Part shown: one piece after another, positions 20,691 to 31,665 of the stretch
How positions within the stretch are numbered: position 1 is the first letter of the stretch
How the letters are laid out: the number at the start of each line of letters is the position of its first letter
Translations under genes and position numbers: made by a program
Notes under the pieces: generated by a model
What the model was told of the DNA's origin: nothing
Seen by the model: the letters and a program-made list of their open reading frames with translations, nothing else
The model's database searches: none
Source of the DNA: Solanum dulcamara
Lineage: Eukaryota > Streptophyta > Magnoliopsida > Solanales > Solanaceae
Direction: 5' to 3'
Length of the DNA stretch: 64,000 nucleotides
NCBI RefSeq assembly: GCF_947179165.1
Contig: NC_077245.1
Span: forward strand, 40,851,286-40,915,285

Positions 20691-21990
20691 GAAGATCTCC
20701 CAGGTGTTCCTTCCAAAAGGGAAATAGACTTTGTCATTAATCTCTTACCAAATACACAGCCTATCTCTATTCCTCCTTACCATATGGCTCTGGTAGAAAT
20801 TAAGGAGTGGAAAGAGCAATTAAAGGATTTGTTAGATAAGGGCTTTATAAGGTCATGCATTTCACCTTAGGGGTGCTCCCATTTTGTTTGTTAGGAAAAA
20901 AGATGGGTCACTCCAATATATATAGATTACTGACAATAGAACAAGGTCACAATTAAGAATAAGTATCCCATCCCAAGGATTGATGACTTATTCGATCAGC
21001 TTCAAGGGTCAAGTTACTTTTTAAAGATTGACCTCCGATCGGGTTATCATCAACTTCAAGTGAGGGAGTGTGACATTCCAAAGACAACTTTTATAACTCG
21101 GTATGATCACTTTGAATTTTTGGTTATGTCTTTTGGACTAACAAATACCCCTGTGGTCTTTATGGATTTGATGAATAGGGTATTTAGGAAATACTTGGAT
21201 GTGTTTGTAATTGTTTTTATTGATGATATTTTGATTTACTCATAGACTAAGGAAGAGCATGCCAATCATTTAAGGATTGCGTTGCAAATTCTCAAACACT
21301 GACAGTTGTATTCAAAGTTTAGCAAATGTTATTTTTGTCTAAGGTCAGTTGCTTTCCTTGGTCATATTGTTTCCAAAGAAGTAATTATGGTTGATACGAA
21401 AAAGATAGAAGATATCAAGAATTGGCCTAGACCATTGATTCCTTCTAATATCTAGAGTTTCTTGGGCTTAGATGATTATTATAGACAATTTGTTGAAGGT
21501 TTCTCTTCTTTTGCATTGCCCTTGACTTCCTTGACTAAGAAGAAGGTGAAATTCCAATGGTCCGAGGCTTGTGAGAAAAGCTTCCAAGAGTTGAAAGACA
21601 GACTTACCTCCACTTCGGTGCTGACTTTATCGGAAGGTTTCGATGGTTTTTTGGTATATTGTGACACTTCACGAGCCCTTCTTCGTTGTATCCTAATTCA
21701 AATGTTAAAGTAATAACTTATGCTTCAAGGCAACTTAAGGTGCATGAGAAGAATTACCCAACTCATGATTTGGAGTTGGTAACGGTGGTATTTGCTTTGA
21801 AGTTGTGGTGAAACTACCTCTATAGTGTCCATGCTGATATTTTCATGAATCACAAGAGTTTTCAATATGTGTTTACTCAAAAGGACTTGAATTTTCGATA
21901 AAGAAGATGGTTTGAACTATTGAAGGATTATGGTATGAGTGTGTTGTACCGCCTGGGTAAGGTGAACGTGGTTGCTGATGCTCTTAGTAG
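20691..21990 (+). pseudogene. pol: element C reverse transcriptase and RNase H
   Basis: RT blocks present are FVRKKDGSL near 20886, [14 protein letters not shown] near 20978, [17 protein letters not shown] near 21032 and [18 protein letters not shown] near 21130. The catalytic [12 protein letters not shown] near 21207 is intact but followed at once by TAG. LGLDDYYRQFVEGFSSF near 21463 marks the connection. RNase H reads [11 protein letters not shown] near 21657, keeping its first aspartate. It goes on with [20 protein letters not shown] (21714 onward, after a shift) and ends with VVADALSRFSMNS near 21970. Stops near 21241, 21300, 21455, 21711 and 21808 make it non-functional. Confidence 0.87.
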
Positions 21991-23092
21991 ATTTTCCATG
22001 AACAGTCTTGCTTATGTTGAGGGTGAAAAGAGAGAGTTAGTTGGAGATGAACACCAATTAGCCAAGTTGGGTGTTCGATTGGTTGATTCCAAAGATTGTG
22101 GTCTTATTGTGCAAAATGGATCAGAATTGTCTTTTTTGGCCGATGTTAAAGAAAAACAAGATGATGATCCCACTTTGGTTGAATTGATGAAAATGATTGA
22201 CAAAAAATCCATCGAGGCTTTCTCCCAAGGGGGAGATGGTGTTTTGAGATATCAAGGCTGATTGTGCATGCCGAATGTTGATGACTTGAGAAATATGATA
22301 TTGGCCGAGGCTCATAGCTTGGGCTATTCTATTCATCTTGGATCTACAAAGATGTATCGAGATTTGAGGGAGGTGTATTGTTGGAATGGCATGAAAAGAG
22401 ATACTGGAAAATTTCTGGCTAAGTGTCCCAATTGTCAACAAGTTAAAGTTGAGCATCAAAAACCAGGAGGTTTGGCTCAAAATATTGAGATTCCTACTTG
22501 GAAGTGGGAAGCATTCAATATGGACTTGTACGGGTTTTCCTCATACTCGTAGGCAACATAATTCTATTTGGGTGATTATTGACCGAATGACTAAGTCAGC
22601 TCATTTTCTCTCGGTTAGGACCTCATACTCAGCCAAGGACTATGCTAGATTATATATCAGAGACTTGGTCAAGCTTCATGGTGTTCCATTGTCTATCATT
22701 TCTAACAGAGATACTCAACTTACCTCCTAGTTTTGGAAATCCTTCTAAAAAGGTCTTAGTACCCAAGTAAAGCTTAGTATGGCTTTCATCCACAAATAGA
22801 TGGTCAGGACGAACTCACTATTTAGACCTTAAAAGATATGTTGAGAGCATGCATGATCGACTTTAGAGAAAATTGGGATGACCATTTGCCATTAATAGAG
22901 TTTGCTTGTAAAAATAGTTATCACTCTAGAATTGAGATGGCTCTATATGAGGCTTTGTACGGTAGGCGGTATAGATCCCGTATAAGATGGTTTGAGGTAG
23001 GTGAAGCTTCTTTGATAGGAGCTGAGTTAGTATTTGAAGCTATGGAGAAAGTCAGACTTATTAGAGAAAGATTGAAAATGGCCCAAAGCTAA
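21991..23092 (+). pseudogene. pol: element C integrase
   Basis: From the linker (KRELVGDEHQLAKLGVRLV near 22030) the frame enters the integrase N-terminus with KCPNCQQVKVEHQKPGG near 22423. The catalytic core is damaged at two of three acidic sites. The first block reads FNMDLYGF, keeping its aspartate beside a frameshift. The second reads IISNRDTQ where A has IISDRGTQ. The third block, expected as PQTxGQxERT, is garbled and holds a stop near 22798. Past this, HLPLIEFACKNSYHSRIEMA near 22880 and WFEVGEASLIGAELV near 22990 are the integrase C-terminal part. It could not join DNA ends. Confidence 0.83.
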
Positions 23093-23575
23093 CAAAAGTC
23101 CTATTCGGATGTAAGAAGCAGGGAACTTGAATTTGAAGTTAATGATTGGGTTTACATGAAAATTTCACCCATGAAGGGTGTGATGCATTTTTGTAAGAAG
23201 GGGAAGCTAAGCCCCCACTTTGTTGGTCCATATCAGATTTTGAGGTGAATTGGTAAGGTAACGTATAAGTTGGATTTTCCTTCAGATTTGACATCGGTAT
23301 ATCCGGTGTTCCATGTTTCATTATTGAGAAAGTTTATTGGAAATACTAGCACCATTGTTCCATTGAAAAGGATTGAGGTCAAGGAGAGTCTTTCGTATGA
23401 AGAGGTCCCATTTTAGATTTTGGACCAACAAGTTAAAAAGTTGAGAAATAAAGAACTAGCTTCAGTTAAAGTGTTATATGGAGGAACTAAGAGGTCTAGG
23501 ATGCTACTAGGGAGGTCGAAGCCGACATGATATCCCAGTATCCTCATCTCTTTCCTTCCGTGCCTAGTTGAGGTA
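23093..23575 (+). pseudogene. element C chromodomain-type pol tail
   Basis: MKISPMKGVMHFCKKGKLSP near 23157 and VYPVFHVSLLRKFIGNTS near 23299 are characteristic of the end of plant chromovirus pol. KELASVKVLYGG near 23454 is the last recognisable part. Stops at about 23247 and 23415 interrupt it. The region corresponds to A 17990-18380 and B 11945-12240. Confidence 0.78.
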
Positions 23576-23784
23576 TTTAGTTCCTTCATGACTCAAACAA
23601 CCCAAATCATGTGTTCTAGTTGTTCTCATGTTTTCATATGCATTCATGTTCATTAAATAAGTTTTAAAGTTATGTTTTTATTTAAGATTGAAGATTTTAT
23701 GTTTCTATGCATGGTCGAAATATTGTACATTTATGTTAGGCTATTATATTCCTTGCCTATTCCATTCATGTTGGGCCGAGTCCT

Positions 23785-23817
23785 ACTTGAGGATGAATAT
23801 TCTGAAGGAGAAGATAT
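23785..23817 (+). promoter_or_regulatory. polypurine tract and upstream motif of element C
   Basis: TTGAGGATGAATATTCTGAA then GGAGAAGATAT lie directly before the 3' LTR, in the place of TTCGAGGACGAATGTTC and the G-run in B. Several G-to-A and C-to-T changes have weakened the tract. Confidence 0.6.
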
Positions 23818-23889
23818 TATAAAACCCCAAAATCTGGAAAGTCAGGAAACAAGGATCAAAACCTAAAAATCTAGAAAGATGCAAATTTT

Positions 23890-24370
23890 GGGCACCAAGT
23901 AAAGACCACGGAGGCCATCACGGGCTGTGGTAAGCACCACGGACCATGGTGATCCACCGTGGTGATGTTTCTAAAGCTTAGCTTTGTAAGGTGAGTTCCA
24001 TGATAGGTCACCATGGACCATGGTGACTAACACGGGTCGTGTAGCCTTCCATGGTGACCCCTCTCCTGAAGCCTCAAAACGTGATCCCAAGGCTAGGACC
24101 ACAATGGACCCCAAGGGTCGTGGAACGTTTCACGGACACTGGTGATCTCCATGGTGGTCACCCTTCCAGGTCAAGTTGCAGGACCTGCACCACGTCCACT
24201 CTTTAAAGACAATGATGAACTTCACATACCGTGAAGGGTATCGTGAAGAAAGTTCTAAAACATTCCCTGCAACTCTAAAGAAAATTCGAGTCTAAGTCCA
24301 ACATCACGGACACCACCACGGACCGTGGTGAGCACTACGGGCTATGATGGGTCTTCCGTGGTGAGCCCCA
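23890..24370 (+). repeat. cluster of CACGG/CCGTGG palindromic words in LTR C
   Basis: Short words such as CCACGGACCATGGTGA, CCACCGTGGTGATG, CACGGGTCGTG and CCACGGACCGTGGTGAGC recur at least ten times with irregular spacing. Each word is its own near-palindrome. The cluster lies between the LTR start and the presumed transcribed region. Confidence 0.75.
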
Positions 24371-24617
24371 ACTGCAGTTTAATGTGGGGTATTTTAGACA
24401 TTTCCTATTCTTTGATTATGTGGAAATTTTTAGGACTAGATTTACTATGAAAATATCCTAAATACTCTTTAATATACTCTTTTCTCTCATTAACTCCAAT
24501 CAACTAGAAGATCTCTCTCTCAAGACTTCTTCAAAGATCATCTTCTTCATCAAGCTTTTCGGCTAGGGTTTATTCTAGAAAAAAATTCCTTTTCTAGTTC
24601 TAAGGTCAAATTTAATT

Positions 24618-24659
24618 AAGGTATGTAGGGATTGATCCATGGGTCCCTTTCACCCATGG
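24618..24659 (+). promoter_or_regulatory. donor-like site plus perfect hairpin in LTR C
   Basis: AAG|GTATGT (GT at 24621-24622) is followed by CCATGGGT (24637-24644), a 7-base loop and ACCCATGG (24652-24659), a perfect 8-bp stem. It is the clearest copy of the block seen in A and B. Confidence 0.5.
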
Positions 24660-26087
24660 AGTCCCAAGGATTTCTTATAAAATCTCATGACTTTTAATTA
24701 GGTTTGCAACCCTAATCTTATGAATTTCATTAGGCTATTTAAATTATGAAGTAAATCATTATTTTTGATCTTCATAACGATGTTTCCATATGAATTACAT
24801 GAGTTCTAAGTCCAATTATAATTGTCCGTGTATAAAGCCTATTTTCTGTGACGAATTATGAGGTATGATTAGCAATTCAATGATTTTAAGGTATTATCAT
24901 GATTTTTAATTTAATTGATCATGCATTCATGTTTTACCCTAATTTTCGAGTATGAATTATGATTATTTATTTCAACTATGATCATGAATTACAAGTATGT
25001 TTCAAATCATGAATTTTATGCAAATTATGGAAAAGATTACTTAAGGCCCAATGTACTGCCTTAAGGTATGATGTGAATTATGTATGAACTACAACTATGT
25101 AGATATGTTATGTAATATGGAAGGACAATACCTGCATTGCACTTATGAAAATGAGTTACTCTATAATTTTAAGCCTATGATCATGACTATGATATCTCTT
25201 CATTATGATTTCTATGCTATGTATGTATTCTGTAGGATTTGACTTAGCATCGAGCGGAATTGAGGAGGAGGCCCTACCAAAAGCCTTAGTAGCAGCCTCA
25301 TGTCTCTTCAACTATGTGCCACCGAAGGTTGCCTTCATGGCTTAGCTAGTAGATCCACATATAACGTACGTATCACCCGCCAATCAGGGTAGAGTCTACC
25401 TAGGCAAGTAGATTCCCCTTTTTCCAGTGTAGGGGCAACATCAGGAGACCATGTTATTGCTCACATAGTCTTAATGTTGGTTATGGTTTCTATCCCACAT
25501 ATGTATGATCTCTTATGTACTTTCATGATATTAATTATGCTTTTCAAATGCTTGACCATCATGATTCTCTCATGTCCTTACCTTTCTTCTCTTATCATGT
25601 ATTTTAATTTACCATTATATCTCATTATTTATGTTGCATGTCATGCCCTCATACCTAGTACATTCAAACGTACTAACACATACTTTTGCCTACATTGTTT
25701 CATAATGTAGGGGTTGAGTTTAAGTACCATATCCATTTGTGTGGCTAGTTAGTTCCTATAACGAAGTCTTGATGAGTCCTCATCTATCGAGGACAAGTAC
25801 AAGTTATTGCTTTTACTTCCAAAGACATTTACTTCTTTACTTAAGGTTGAGCTAGGGACATGTCTTAGCCTCCACCCATGTTCATGACTAAAGGCATTGT
25901 TGGACAAGTTTGTAGAGTCTTATGTTTTCGGATCATGTTTCCCTTATGTTTATGTTAGACTCTTTTCTATGATGTTTCTGCATTTTCTTTACCTTATGTA
26001 TGATTACGATATGAACAAGAGGCTTGGTTGGGCCCTTCGGGATTTCTATCGCCATATTACGACTAGGCCCTAGGTTAGGTCATGACA

Positions 26088-27368
26088 GTTTTCATAGGAT
26101 CAACCATAATTCCTTCAACAGACATAATGTGACCAAGAAAATCCACCTCCCTTAGCTAAAACTCACATTTATTGACCTTGGCAAATATTTGCTTGTTCCT
26201 TAGAGTTTGCAACACAATCCTCAAGTGATTAGCATGCTCTTCCTTATTCCAATAGTAAAGTAAAATGCCATTGATAAACACAATTACAAATATGTCCAAA
26301 TATTGCTTGAAAACCCTATTCATCAAGTACATAAATGTTGCGGGGGAATTGGTCAAACCAAACGACATAACTAAGAACTCATAATGGCCATACTTTGTTC
26401 GAAACACCATCTTGGGAATATCACACTCCCTCACCCTTAGTTGGTGATAATCGAAATGAAGATCAATCTTGGAGAGATAGGTTGCCCCTTGCAATTGGAC
26501 AAATAAATCATCTATCCTCGAAATTAGGTACTTAATCTTGATTGTTAATTACTTCAATTATCGGTAGCAATGCACATACAAAGCAAACTATCCTTCTTTA
26601 TAAGAAACAATGCAAGAGCACTCCTTGGGGATATGCTTGGTCTAATGAAACTTTGTATAACAAGTCCTTCAACTTATCCTTTAACTCTATTAATTCTGTC
26701 AGGGCCATTCGCTAAGGAGGAACATAAATGGGTTGAGTACCCGAAAGAAGATCTATGCCAAAGTCTATTTTCCTTTTGGGACGAACACCGGGTAGATCAT
26801 CGCGACACATCCAAAATTTCATCCCTAACCCTCAAAAAATGATAGATACAACCCTTGGAAATCATTTTCCGAGCTTTAAGGCATGAAATGAATTGAACTT
26901 TGAACACATAACTACTACCTTTCCATTCTAGGATTGGATCATTTGGGAATTGAAACTTGACTACTCGGGTCCTACAATCAATAGAAACATAACATGTATA
27001 TAGCCAATCTATACCAAGGATAACATCAAAACTGATTATCTCAAGCTTAACTAGATCACATAGAGTAACTTTATGGAAAATCAAAACCGTACAACTTCTA
27101 CAAACTCTTTTCCACGACCGACTCATATCTGGGAGTATAAATTGAAAAGGGCTCTAACAACATTTTAGGGATAACATCAAATCTCATAGCCACATAAGGG
27201 AAAATAAAAGACAAATTGCACCCGGATCAAGTAAGGCATAAACATCATAGTGAAAGACCTATAACATACCGGTAATAACATCAGGAATCTCCTCCACCTC
27301 ATGCCTACCATGAAGAGCATAGAACCGGTTATTGCGTTGACTACCTTTTAGTTGCACTTGGGCATCTT
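26088..27368 (-). pseudogene. pol: element D second protease-RT copy
   Basis: Reading leftward from 27368, the gag-protease linker (FYALHGRHEVEEIPDVITGM, near 27320-27260) leads to protease with ALLDPGA near 27230, an intact active-site motif. Next comes the linker VDFDVIL-type region at 27126-26797 (WLYTCYVSIDCRTRVVKFQF, MISKGCIYHFLRVRD). RT follows, with [20 protein letters not shown] near 26465 and [18 protein letters not shown] near 26350. The catalytic block reads [11 protein letters not shown], so both catalytic aspartates are lost. The copy ends at 26088 inside RT. It partly duplicates 28876-27780 of the same element. Confidence 0.82.
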
Positions 27369-28969
27369 TATGTACCTTAAGTTGCCTAGAAGCATAGCCT
27401 ATCATCTTACCATGTTGCATTAATACACAACCAAGTTCTACCCTTGAAGCATCACAATACACAAAAAAAAACATCGGACCCTTCCTATAAGGTCAAAATA
27501 GGAGCAGTAGTAAGATGATCTTTCAACTCTTAGAAACTCTTCTCACAAGCTTTCGACCATTGGAGCCTCACTTTCTTTTTGTCAACTTTATCAAAGATGA
27601 CAAAATTGAGGAAAACCCTTCCACAAACCTTCTATAATATTCGGCTAGGTCCAAGAAACTTCTATTATCCAAACGGGACAAAGGTATAGGACAATTCTTA
27701 ACCACTTCAATTTTCTTAGGATCAACCATAATTCCTTGACTGGACACAATGTGACCATGAAAAGTCACCTCCCTTAGGCAAAATTCACATTATTGAACTT
27801 GACAAATAATTGCTTATCCCTTAGAGTTTGGAATACAATCCTCAAGTGATTAGCATGCTCCTCCTTATTCCGAGAGCAAACCAAAATGCTATCAATAAAC
27901 ACAATTACAAACATGTCCAAATATTATTTGAACACCATATTCATCATGTTAATCAATGTCGTGTGGGAATTAGTCAAACCAAACGACATAATTAAGAACT
28001 CATAATGGGCATACCTTGTTCAAAATATCGTCTTTGGAATATCACACTCCCTCACCCTTAGTTAGTGATAATCAAAACTGAGATCGATCTTAGAGAAATA
28101 ACTTGTCCATTGTAATTGATCAAACAAATCATCTATCCTAGGAATAGGGTATTTATTTTTGATGGTTACTTTATTCAATTGCCGATAGTTAATACACAAA
28201 AGTAGCGAACCATCCTTTTTTCTAAAAAATAACACGGGAGCACCCCATGGCGATATACTTGGTTCTAATAAAACCTTTGTCTAACAAGTCTTTCAATTGA
28301 TCATTTAACTCTTTTAGTTCCACCGGGGCCATTTGATAAGGAGGATAGAATATCTATGCTAAAGTCAATTTATCTTTCAGGTGGAACACCGGGTAGGTTA
28401 TTGGGAAACACATCCAGAAACTCACTAATAATAAGGACCAACTCTACAGTGGGTGCTTCGGAATTAATATCCCTAACCCTTACAAAATGATAGATGCAAC
28501 CCTTGGAAATAATCTTCTAAGCTTTAAGGCATGAAATGAATTGACCTTTAAACATAGATTTACTACCCTTCCATTCTAGGACCGTCTCATTTGAAAATTG
28601 AAACTTAACCACTCGGATTCTACAATTAATAGAAGCATAGCATGTATATAGCCAATTCATACCTAGGATAACATCAAAATTGGTCATCTCAAGCTCAACT
28701 AGATCATATAGTACAACTTTCTGAAAGACTAAAACCAGACAATTTCTATAGACTCTTTTGGCCACAACCGACTCACGTACGGGAGTATAAACAGAAAAAG
28801 TCTCTAATAATATTTTGGGGCTAACATCAAATCTCATGGCCACATAAGGAGTAACAAAAGATAAATTTTCACCCAAATTATGTAAGGCATAAAAATCATA
28901 GTGAAAGGTCTATAACATACCGGTAACAACATGGGAGTCTCCTCCACCTTTTGCCTACCATGAAGAGCA
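27369..28969 (-). pseudogene. pol: element D protease, RT and RNase H (first copy)
   Basis: Protease lies at 28876-28517 with FDVSPKILLETFSVYTPVRE. Its active-site part near 28890 is frame-shifted and degraded. The linker MNWLYTCYASINCRIRVVKF follows. RT occupies about 28400-27570. Its catalytic motif near 27890 reads VFIDSILVC, so the second aspartate has become serine. IMVDPKKIEVVKN and [16 protein letters not shown] near 27720-27620 form the connection region. RNase H starts with VYCDASRVELGCVLMQ near 27460 and [10 protein letters not shown] near 27390, then breaks off at about 27368 and fuses to the second copy's gag-protease linker. RNase H is thus truncated. Confidence 0.83.
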
Positions 28970-30078
28970 TAAAACTATTTTTTGCATTGGCCACCCTTTG
29001 ATTGAGCTTGGGAACCTTGTTTCACTTAGTGTTTAGGATGAACATCTTTAACCTTACACTCCTTAGCATGCTGACCCATCTTACCACATCTATAGCAAAC
29101 ATTCAAGCCCCCTAGACACTTTCCCTGGTGGTTCTATCCATATTTTTTGCATGCGGGGGTAACTTGGCCAATAGGAGAACCTCCTTGAGGCTTAGGGTTG
29201 GGCATCCTATATTTTCCAAAACTTGGATTAGTGGTATTTGAAGAACCTAGGCCAGAGTACTTTTGGTAGAAATGAGGACGTCCATCACCTCCAGAATTAC
29301 GATAAGAGAAATCACCATCATCGGTCCTTGGCTTTTTGGACTCTCTAATTTTCTCTTTTAACTTCTCACTCTCTATTTTCTCTGCATAGGTCATAATTTG
29401 AGAGATGTTCATCTCCCATATCAACACAACCGTTTTATACTCCTTTGAGACCATATCTGATATACCCAATACAAACTTTCTCATATGAGCTCTTAAGTCA
29501 GCAACCATAAATGGAGCATACTTTGACAATTGAGTAAACTTGAGGGCATACTCCTTCATACTCATACTACCTTGCTTAAGGTTGATGAACGCTTGTACTT
29601 TAGACTCCCTCAACGCCAATGGGAAGAAGAGATCAAGAAACCCTAATTTGAACTCGTCCCAAGTCACGGGATCCGCCTCTCTAGGTCTCTCACTCTTCAA
29701 TTGACCTAACCAAATTTGATAACTACCCTTCAATTTATACGAAGAAAACACCACCCTCTCAACTGGGCTAACCCCCATAATCTCCACAATCCTATGAATA
29801 CTATCAATAAACCCTTATGTATCCTCTTCAACTTTAGAACCCCAAAACTCCAGAGGATTCATCCTCATAAAATCATGAATTCTTTTTGCCATCGTACCCA
29901 TATTTGGGCTCATGGGAGCAACTACATCATGGTTTTCTTGGGCCCTAACAACTTGTGCAAGTACTTAAAAGGATGCTAGGAACTCGATATTGGAGACTTG
30001 ATCATTCAAAGGATTATTTAGAGCTTGTTGCTCCTCTTCAACCATATTCCTTCTATCATGGTATCATCATGGAGGCAT
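28970..30078 (-). pseudogene. gag: element D gag
   Basis: The start at 30078 reads MPP followed by two stops; from 30045 it reads MVEEEQQALNNPLNDQVSN. After a stop near 29967 the capsid continues with MNPLEFWGSKVEEDT. It then stays open for 217 codons from 29787, containing VTWDEFKLGFLDLFFPLAL, MKEYALKFTQLSKYAPFMVA and the basic KIRESKKPRTDDGDF. The nucleocapsid keeps one canonical knuckle, CYRCGKMGQHAKEC near 29101-29060 (C-x2-C-x4-H-x4-C). The first knuckle (CKKYG, then stop, NHQGKC) is damaged. Of the gags in the window this is the longest uninterrupted piece, but stops at both ends and in the first knuckle disable it. Confidence 0.87.
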
Positions 30079-30272
30079 ATTCTAAAAATCACAAAGAGTA
30101 AGCGTTAGAGGGATTAACCATTCTACCACATGACATAAATCATGAAAGAAGTGAGTCTTTCCTAAGATATTTCATAGCCTGCTATTAATGTATGTTGCAC
30201 GCTTCACACCAACGAATAATACTCTACTTAACATGGAATGTTAGAATCCCTAACACTCTTTCTAAACCTTAT
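30079..30272 (-). other. 5' leader of element D (conserved block)
   Basis: On the minus strand it contains GTAGAGTATTATTCGTTGGT, GTGTGAAGCGTGCAACATA and AATAGCAGGCTATGAAATAT, matching A, B and C in order. It ends GATTTTTAG (AG at 30083-30082), acceptor-like, four bases before ATG. Confidence 0.65.
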
Positions 30273-30284
30273 GCTCTAATACCA
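30273..30284 (-). promoter_or_regulatory. primer binding site of element D
   Basis: On the minus strand TGGTATTAGAGC follows the LTR end after four bases; it differs from the initiator tRNA-Met site by one base. Confidence 0.82.
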
Positions 30285-30288
30285 AGCT

Positions 30289-31665
30289 TGTCACGATCCG
30301 AACTAGGGCCAAGCTGTGACACAATGATCAGAATACAAGGGAACCCAATCAAGACATCTTAGAATACATCGCCTATATAAGGTAAAGAAACATAGTAAAA
30401 TAAATGGAAGTAACAACTCAAGGGAATGGGTCTAATGGATAGAATTAATCGATGAATGTCCAAATGGACTACATCATAATACCGTCTGAACATGACTCTA
30501 GTTTAATCTTTCATGGGGTCTTAGGAGAAGCTCTTAGCTCACCCAAAAAATATAATTAAGTCATTGAAACCATGTGACAAGATCATCATGTCCTCGATAA
30601 TTTGAGGACTCACCATGTTCTTTAACAAAACTAAACAACTCTAGCCACGAAGAGAATGGTCATGAGTGTCGTCCGTCCCTACATTATGAAGCAATGTAGG
30701 AAATATATGTTTTTGTACATAGAAGGTACAGAATATGTGAGATATACATGAACAAGTAAAGGAACGTGAATAATATTTTATAAGATGCATAACCAATTAT
30801 AGTGAACATGAGTAAGGCTTAAAAGCATTTTAAAAAATATGAAAACTCATGGTCAATTCATATCATAAAAGTTCATCATAACCTCGTAGCTTTAACATTT
30901 AACTTGTGTGGGATAAGACCTTTAACCTACGTCTTAGACTATGCGAGGTATAACTTGGATTGCAATAGAACACTCATCAAGAAGGAGGAGGCTACCTTGC
31001 CAGGGTATACTCCATCATGGTACTCAACTCAGCTGTTCTATATGTGGATACACTAGTTAGACCATAAAGGCAAACCTACATGGGCCACGTAGTTTGGGAC
31101 TTTAGGTTGCTACTAGGATTCCCTTGGGTGAATAAATGTGTTACCAGACCGAATACCACCTAGAAGCTGTCTCGGTGCTTAGTCAATATCCCAATAGAAA
31201 CTCATAAAAACATGATCATAACATAATAGCAAAAGATAGTAACTACCTATCAATCCATCTTTATAAAACATATTAGGAGTAGCTCATTAACTTTAGTAAT
31301 TCATAAGAATCCATAACTTTGGTGAGAATTGTAATTATCACAATCTTTAACATGAGTGTGTGACAATTAAACTTATCACACCATAATAATATTCTTTGAT
31401 CATCACCATAACTTCATCATTAAAATCATAATCTCAACTTTAATCATGAAAACTTTCCTTGAAAATCATTGAACTCATAATCAACTCATGAAAATCATCT
31501 TTGAACCTTAAAAATCATAATTGAGATAACTTTATGCATGGGCATATATAATTTAACTTAAAATCATGAAAATCATGTACAAACATGCTTAGAATAATCA
31601 TTGATAAAAATTCAAAACAAAATTGAAACAACCCAATTCAATTCATCAAAACTAGGGTTAGTACA
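30289..31665 (-). mobile_element. 5' LTR of element D, 5' part missing
   Basis: On the minus strand the LTR ends GTTCGGATCGTGACA at 30289. About 1.38 kb is present, with the family features ACATTGCTTCATAATGTAGG and GGGTGAGCTAAGAGC. The upstream portion with the promoter is absent. At about 31665 the sequence changes to the LTR of element E. Confidence 0.72.

Larger units (their letters stand above)
18382..26087 (+). mobile_element. Ty3/gypsy element C with truncated 5' LTR
   Basis: C has about 415 bp of its 5' LTR, a primer site, leader, gag, protease, RT, RNase H, integrase, chromodomain tail, polypurine tract and a complete 3' LTR (23818-26087). The 5' LTR piece matches only the last part of the 3' LTR (from about 25676), so some 1.85 kb of the 5' LTR and the left flank are gone. 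Coding frames are broken throughout. The sequence after the 3' LTR is the minus-strand RT of element D, so C's right edge lies inside D. Confidence 0.87.
23818..26087 (+). mobile_element. 3' LTR of element C
   Basis: It begins TATAAAACCCCAAAATCTGG (first G mutated to A) after the polypurine tract and ends GGTCATGACA, giving 2270 bp. It holds palindromic words at 23890-24370, a donor-like site with a perfect hairpin at 24618-24659, and a tail that matches the 5' remnant at 18382-18796. Confidence 0.85.
26088..31665 (-). mobile_element. Ty3/gypsy element D, minus strand, rearranged and truncated
   Basis: Read from right to left, D has part of a 5' LTR (31665-30289), primer site, leader, gag, protease, RT and RNase H. 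Then, instead of integrase, comes a second protease and partial RT (27368-26088). It ends at the 3' LTR of element C. No integrase, chromodomain or 3' LTR is present. Both ends and the interior are therefore rearranged. Confidence 0.82.
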
